From Aplidium turbinatum (lineage: Eukaryota > Chordata > Ascidiacea > Aplousobranchia > Polyclinidae), in assembly GCA_918807975.1 (NCBI GenBank), contig OU964934.1:5766001-5830000 (forward strand): a stretch of DNA of 64,000 nucleotides, in the 5' to 3' direction. The number at the start of each line of letters is the position of its first letter. Position 1 is the first letter of the stretch. Below the pieces are notes generated by a model, which did no database searches, was not told where the DNA came from, and was given only the letters and a program-made list of their open reading frames with translations. A program made the translations under genes and the position numbers. Positions 60,501-64,000 of the stretch are shown here, one piece after another.

Positions 60501-61012
60501 AATTTTTAATACTGCCGCAATAAATAATAAAATGCAGTCTCCTGCAGCTATAACTATCTGCAGTGAGTCCATATCTTCCATAAATAATAATTTAAAGTCA
60601 TGCTTTACTTTAAAAGTATAGATTGAAGGCAATCCAAAAGTTCGCATTTTTACCCAATTTTGCGATTTTCGGCAAAAATTTAATTTTTAATACTACTACA
60701 ATAAATATTAGAATGCAATGTCTGCAGCTCTAACTTACTTCAGTAAGTCCATAACTGTCTAAAAAATAAGTATAAGGCCACAGCAAACGAATTTCACTAG
60801 AAAAATATAGATTGAACAAAATCTAAAATTTCGCATTTTTACCCAATTTTGCGATTTTCGGCAAAAATTAAACGCGATTTCCTCATCCCAAACCATTGTT
60901 CAAATGAGCTGAAATTTTGTATACAACAGTTTTAGGTGTCTATCTATCAAAATCCGTATGAGGCAGATGGATATCAAAAAAAAGTGATTTCGTGACCCGC
61001 CCTAATAGCTAG
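57535..61012 (+). mobile_element. 3.46 kb DNA transposon with near-identical long ends and intact ORF
   Basis: The element 57543-61004 starts TAGGGCGGGTCACGAAATCA and ends with its inverted copy. The first roughly 190 bases of the two ends differ at about one position, and inverted similarity continues to about 330 bases. An exact 8-bp duplication ATAGCTAG flanks it (57535-57542, 61005-61012). Unit C shows the empty site at 40861-40885. Each arm contains two tandem subrepeats of about 180 bases (57711-57870 and 57895-58050; mirrored 60470-60640 and 60650-60840). Everything points to a recent insertion. Confidence 0.9.
58161..60458 (+). CDS. Putative hAT-like transposase, 765 aa, intact
   Basis: The only long frame of the 57543-61004 element; it starts at ATG 58161 (MPRTLRSTRYKVCHIVG) and is open for 765 codons. 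A Cys cluster at residues 120-145 (CNCPIWLCSDYGCDGC, then CKC) suits a zinc-binding DNA contact. Candidate catalytic positions are D329 (FFDGRK) and D400 (GCDSTNVNTG). Then come C429-x2-H432 in CELHTNELPFRHL and an RW at 531-532. That D..D..CxxH..RW order resembles hAT transposases, as do the 8-bp duplication and the YAGNG-type end, but overall similarity to classic hATs is low. It belongs to a family seen, from memory, as 'uncharacterized protein' in invertebrates. Confidence 0.7.
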   Translation: MPRTLRSTRYKVCHIVGPSKPLPLAELPTLRDVFNYLNLLKERCVGNFNEIKEIENIIQPIKNMFIKAGSNIPLKDDKSIRNKLVRHSKDYSSLKRKSLTAKKKKLFMERLDRIVDIIKCNCPIWLCSDYGCDGCKYKAHTRCKCATDAKLPLVDLHFVMDQRLRNSDRPSSYQIQNIHRAETSHLQKKNYSKAVEGSRQSTQAYNNEPIDSFSDSSSLASIVNSESEYEADFPTTSQSEEKKRFVTDWHQNILRTTVIESERFGISNRATAAICTALLVDLGVVTKDDTQLIIDHNKIRRDKEAIRNENVQSAVCPLQYVLHQGLFFDGRKDLTMEKRHETGGHHLVRREHYTIVKQPGGEFLTHVTPDSGRSQDVANCIYDVIKNKNMTRCMHFIGCDSTNVNTGRFGGVIALVEKELGHRLVWLICELHTNELPFRHLFIELDGPTTGNESFKGPIGRLCKNVEDLSINNNFTPITDDAGLPLPELPGDVVKDLSCDQKYLYEITHTITTGQISPHIKSKIGPLNHARWLTLASRVCRLYISQHNLNEKSSENLLHLVNFIVTNYAPLWFRIKCQPLYKDAPCHIFESLQRVKLLPEKIQNIVKPYMQRNAYSANSENLLLAMIADNDPIIQGKAVDTIRKIRGQNRFGDDSVRQFNVPTLNFKAEDYTKMINWENPTEPVLTTELGSFQLEKIRKVPLLFGKIANHTQSIERAIKIVTEASKTVSGFRREGMILSQLNSRKLHASSESKQDFMSLTMTANT

Positions 61013-63644
61013 CTAACCAAATTTTCCATTTCTTGAATGAAAACAGTAGAGACACAAACATTGAAAATGTTGTAAATGTTGTAAATCCGATGCACAGAGC
61101 AATGCATAAAACATTATTACAGGCTACAGTTGATGAATAATCAATTAAGGAACGACCATATAGAGAATGAGGTGAGAGACATTGGACGCATCCTCCATAA
61201 TATTTATCAATGATCCTTGTACATTTGGAAAAAAAACCAGGAAATTGATACAAACTGACATGTCTATTCTTAAAGTAAAATCCAATGTTTTCATTTAGAT
61301 GACAATCACACTCCAATGCATTGAAGCGCAAGTCTAAAAATGTTAGTTGTTGCAGAACTGAAAGTGGAATAACATCAGGCCCAATATTTGTGATGTAATT
61401 GTTGTACAAACTGAATCGTTTCAATTGCAACTGGACACTAGAGTTGTTTTCAAAGATCCCTGGAATTATGTGAGTGATTTTATTGAATGAAAGATCTAAT
61501 ATTTCCAGCTTAGGGAAGAACTTAAGAACATTGCTGTCAAAAAACTGAATCTTATTGTTTGAAAACAGAAGAGTTTCCAAAGCAGTGAAGTTTCTTAAAG
61601 TTTGAATTGAAAGAGAAGTGAGTAAGTTGTCAGTTACATCAAGATGCATTACCTGGTAATTGTTCAAACGGAACAATTTATCTTGCAGTTGACAAGATTG
61701 TAATACAATTTTATTAACAAAAGGAAATGCTCTGAGGATAGGCACTTGAAGCAGTGAATAGTATACAAAATTACCCGAAAAATCTATTACTTTTGTTTTT
61801 GCAATGAGTAAGTTTGGAACCCACAATAATAACGTGAATAAATGCGTTCCCGAGTAGGTGTATTCAAAATTGATCAATTGATTTAAATTTTGCAAAAATG
61901 CCAAAGCATCAGAAGTTGGATTAAGCTGTGTGCTGTTGATAAACAGGAATTGCAGGTTGCTTAACCTGAGAAAAGCCTGGTTTCCTACATTGGTAATAGG
62001 ATTAGAACGAAGATCAATGTGGCAAAGGAGAGGCATTGAATCAAAATCGTGATTCGATGTAACTTCGATGAGGTTTGATGATAAATCCAACCAATGAGCA
62101 AAAAAAGCAAAATCAAACAAGGATTCGTATAGTTTGCTTATTTTATTTTCAGAATAGTCAAGTATTGCTTTGGAATTGCACTGATTTTGCTTCAGGTTTT
62201 CATCAGCAACTTTTTCATGATTAATTGGTTGTTGCTTCCAGAATGTTAAAATGTTGCTTCCAGAAAAAGAATTTTTTTTCTCTTCCAAGTTGTTATGAGA
62301 AAGAGTCACTGATGTAATATTTTGAAAACCTGAAAGAGCTCCTATATTTATACGATGAACATGACAAAAGTCTAGATTTAAAGTAGATAAAAATGGTAAC
62401 TCCCTTAGCACGTCTAAGCTTCTAACAGTTATGTGGAAAAGATATAATCCATTAGCAACAAAATCAGACTTAAAAGTCATGACCTGTGAATTGTTTGGTG
62501 CACTGAAAGACAAGTGTTTTAGATGTTTCATAGTTCTAAAACTGTCACCAAGAATAAATGAAGTATTATATGTAACATTTTGGGTGTAGGTACAAAGTAG
62601 ATTAAAACCAAGGTATAAAGATTCTATTCTGGTGTATGATACAAACTTTGGATCAGCAACGTACTTCCACAAGCAATTAAATGATAAATCCAAAGTTTTA
62701 AGGTTAATGTTTTTGATAAAGATCTTGTCTGGTAATAAGTTTATAAAGTTTACAGATAAGTCTAAAAATATTAAATTAATTAAATTATCAAACGCTCCTT
62801 CTTCTATTACCAAAGAAGTGTGAACTGCTGCCACACCCTGCAATATTAAAAGCTGTAATTGAGAAGCTCTGACGAAGGCGTTGGATTTTATCACAGTTAT
62901 CTCGCTCAGGGATAAATCTAAAGCTATTAAGTTTGGAGTGAAAACATTCGAAGGTACTTGAGGAAACGTAGTTGCTTTGAAGTTTAAAACATTTAGAGAA
63001 TATTTTGCTGGGAAGAAGACATCGTTATCCAACCAGAAGTGTGGTTCCCAACTAGGCGAATCAACAAATAAAGCAAAAAGCGCTTTTAGTTTTGACAAGT
63101 GGGCAACATCTTTCTTTCTTATGGCAGGAATTGAACTTCCGGATATGTCCAAAATCTCCAAAGAAGATGGGAGATCTTGTGGAAATTCTGTCAAAAAATT
63201 ATCTGCCAAGGATAGAAATTTTAAGAATATTAAGTTTTTGAATGCGCTGGGTTCGATTGAAAGATGCTGTGGACAACGAGGGAGCGGCTCATTGTTATTA
63301 GCATTGCAGTTATAAACTAAAGTAAGAAATATTAGATTTGAATAACTTTCAAAGTCATGTTTTGTCAAATTCCAAATAACGTTTTTCTCCATATTCAGAA
63401 CTTGCACTTCCTTTGGTATGTTTTTTGGAATGGATGTTAATCCTCTAAAAGAGCAGTCAGCATAAACTAAAGGAACTTGCATCCAAGGTGAAGTCTCAAC
63501 GACATGATACATACCTAAGATGCTATTGTCAATCAAAGTCTCCTCTATAATGATGGAACGAGGTTGCTCACAAGGGCATCTTCCAGCGGAAAGTTTGACA
63601 AGCAACAAATGAGCAGCCAGTAAATACAAAAGCAATTTTAACAT
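61002..63644 (-). CDS. TLR-like unit D: LRR ectodomain plus TM, 880 aa
   Basis: A pathogen-recognition-type receptor. A signal peptide (MLKLLLYLLAAHLLLVKLS) is followed by the LRRNT C-x-C (RCPCEQPR) and VYADCSFRGLTSIP, about twenty or more LRRs (LEILDISGSSIPAIRKKDV, KTLDLSFNCLWKYVADPKF, LEILDLSFNKITHIIPGIF), a single LRRCT (LECDCHL, FFSKCTRI, GGCVQC), and a TM segment, NVLCIALCIGFTTFTTF. The frame extends to 63713, but ATG 63644 is preferred because it aligns with units A and C. The stop TAG (61004-61002) is the first three bases of the transposon. So the present product would be a membrane receptor lacking a TIR. This is the only intact ectodomain of the array. Confidence 0.85.
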   Translation of the reverse strand: MLKLLLYLLAAHLLLVKLSAGRCPCEQPRSIIIEETLIDNSILGMYHVVETSPWMQVPLVYADCSFRGLTSIPKNIPKEVQVLNMEKNVIWNLTKHDFESYSNLIFLTLVYNCNANNNEPLPRCPQHLSIEPSAFKNLIFLKFLSLADNFLTEFPQDLPSSLEILDISGSSIPAIRKKDVAHLSKLKALFALFVDSPSWEPHFWLDNDVFFPAKYSLNVLNFKATTFPQVPSNVFTPNLIALDLSLSEITVIKSNAFVRASQLQLLILQGVAAVHTSLVIEEGAFDNLINLIFLDLSVNFINLLPDKIFIKNINLKTLDLSFNCLWKYVADPKFVSYTRIESLYLGFNLLCTYTQNVTYNTSFILGDSFRTMKHLKHLSFSAPNNSQVMTFKSDFVANGLYLFHITVRSLDVLRELPFLSTLNLDFCHVHRINIGALSGFQNITSVTLSHNNLEEKKNSFSGSNILTFWKQQPINHEKVADENLKQNQCNSKAILDYSENKISKLYESLFDFAFFAHWLDLSSNLIEVTSNHDFDSMPLLCHIDLRSNPITNVGNQAFLRLSNLQFLFINSTQLNPTSDALAFLQNLNQLINFEYTYSGTHLFTLLLWVPNLLIAKTKVIDFSGNFVYYSLLQVPILRAFPFVNKIVLQSCQLQDKLFRLNNYQVMHLDVTDNLLTSLSIQTLRNFTALETLLFSNNKIQFFDSNVLKFFPKLEILDLSFNKITHIIPGIFENNSSVQLQLKRFSLYNNYITNIGPDVIPLSVLQQLTFLDLRFNALECDCHLNENIGFYFKNRHVSLYQFPGFFSKCTRIIDKYYGGCVQCLSPHSLYGRSLIDYSSTVACNNVLCIALCIGFTTFTTFSMFVSLLFSFKKWKIWLASY

Positions 63645-64000
63645 TTTCCTTAAAGGCATACTAAATGAAAATTTCAAACCGGAATTAAGCATTAAAATGA
63701 GTAAACTGAACATTCAAGAATACATTTCAAAAACAATTACCGAAAATAAATTGTTTTCAATGGCGCTGGCAAGGCCCAAAGTCCACTGTTTCATTTATTT
63801 TCATTTTTTTCAAAATGACCAAAACGTTCAAACATTGCTCGAGAATACGTAATAAAAGACAGTAATAACAAAAGCCACGTTACCACATCTGATGTTTTGA
63901 GCAAACTGTCTGCTGTTTTGATGTTGAAATGTGCTGTTTTGATGTACATACATAAATAGCCTACAGTCAAATTGCCCGCAGTAACAATTATTGCGTGATC
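63645..64000. other. 5' flank of unit D
   Basis: Begins with TTAAGGAAA upstream of the ATG (minus strand) and then diverges from the other units. No gene or promoter element can be supported. Confidence 0.4.

Overview
The window is an animal, AT-rich, transposon-dense locus. Its host content is a tandem, same-strand (minus) array of Toll-like-receptor (TLR)-type genes with essentially intronless LRR ectodomains. The proteins have a signal peptide, an N-terminal Cys pair, many LRRs, a single C-terminal Cys cluster (LRRCT), one transmembrane (TM) segment and a divergent TIR domain. The species cannot be named from sequence alone. A marine invertebrate, perhaps a deuterostome, fits the single-LRRCT TLRs and the mix of hAT, CMC, piggyBac, Penelope-like and tRNA-SINE elements, but this is inference.

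Layout. Unit A (about 5512 down to past base 1) is split by a 3.8 kb terminal-inverted-repeat (TIR-end) transposon that itself carries a hAT. A detached mid-ectodomain piece (5537-6211) lies directly upstream. Unit B (17636 to 13200) is broken by a Penelope-like insertion (14933-15959) and a hAT MITE (13699-14080). A 22 kb transposon-rich spacer (17.7-40.3 kb) follows: LINE fragments, a piggyBac copy interrupted by a LINE and by a 3.15 kb element, a MITE, a 4.7 kb long-TIR element with a nested hAT, SINEs and a fold-back element. Unit C (48834 to 40371) is broken by a Penelope-like insertion, a hAT and a CMC (CACTG-end) transposon with an intact 568-codon transposase. Unit D (63644 to 57032) has an intact 880-residue LRR+TM frame. 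Its TIR is cut off by a 3.46 kb transposon with near-identical ends and an intact 765-codon ORF.

The spacers A/B (6211-13.7 kb) and C/D (49677-57.5 kb) are homologous, so the array grew by duplication of a gene-plus-spacer block. Each copy of the block was later peppered with different mobile elements, and most insertions can be dated as later events because target-site duplications (TSDs) and an empty paralogous site are visible.

Most notable: in B, C and D an independent DNA transposon lies within about 190 bases upstream of the TIR-domain start. In D the first three bases of the transposon supply the stop codon of the LRR+TM frame. All three Penelope-like fragments carry a hammerhead-ribozyme-like fold in their tail, with covarying stems.
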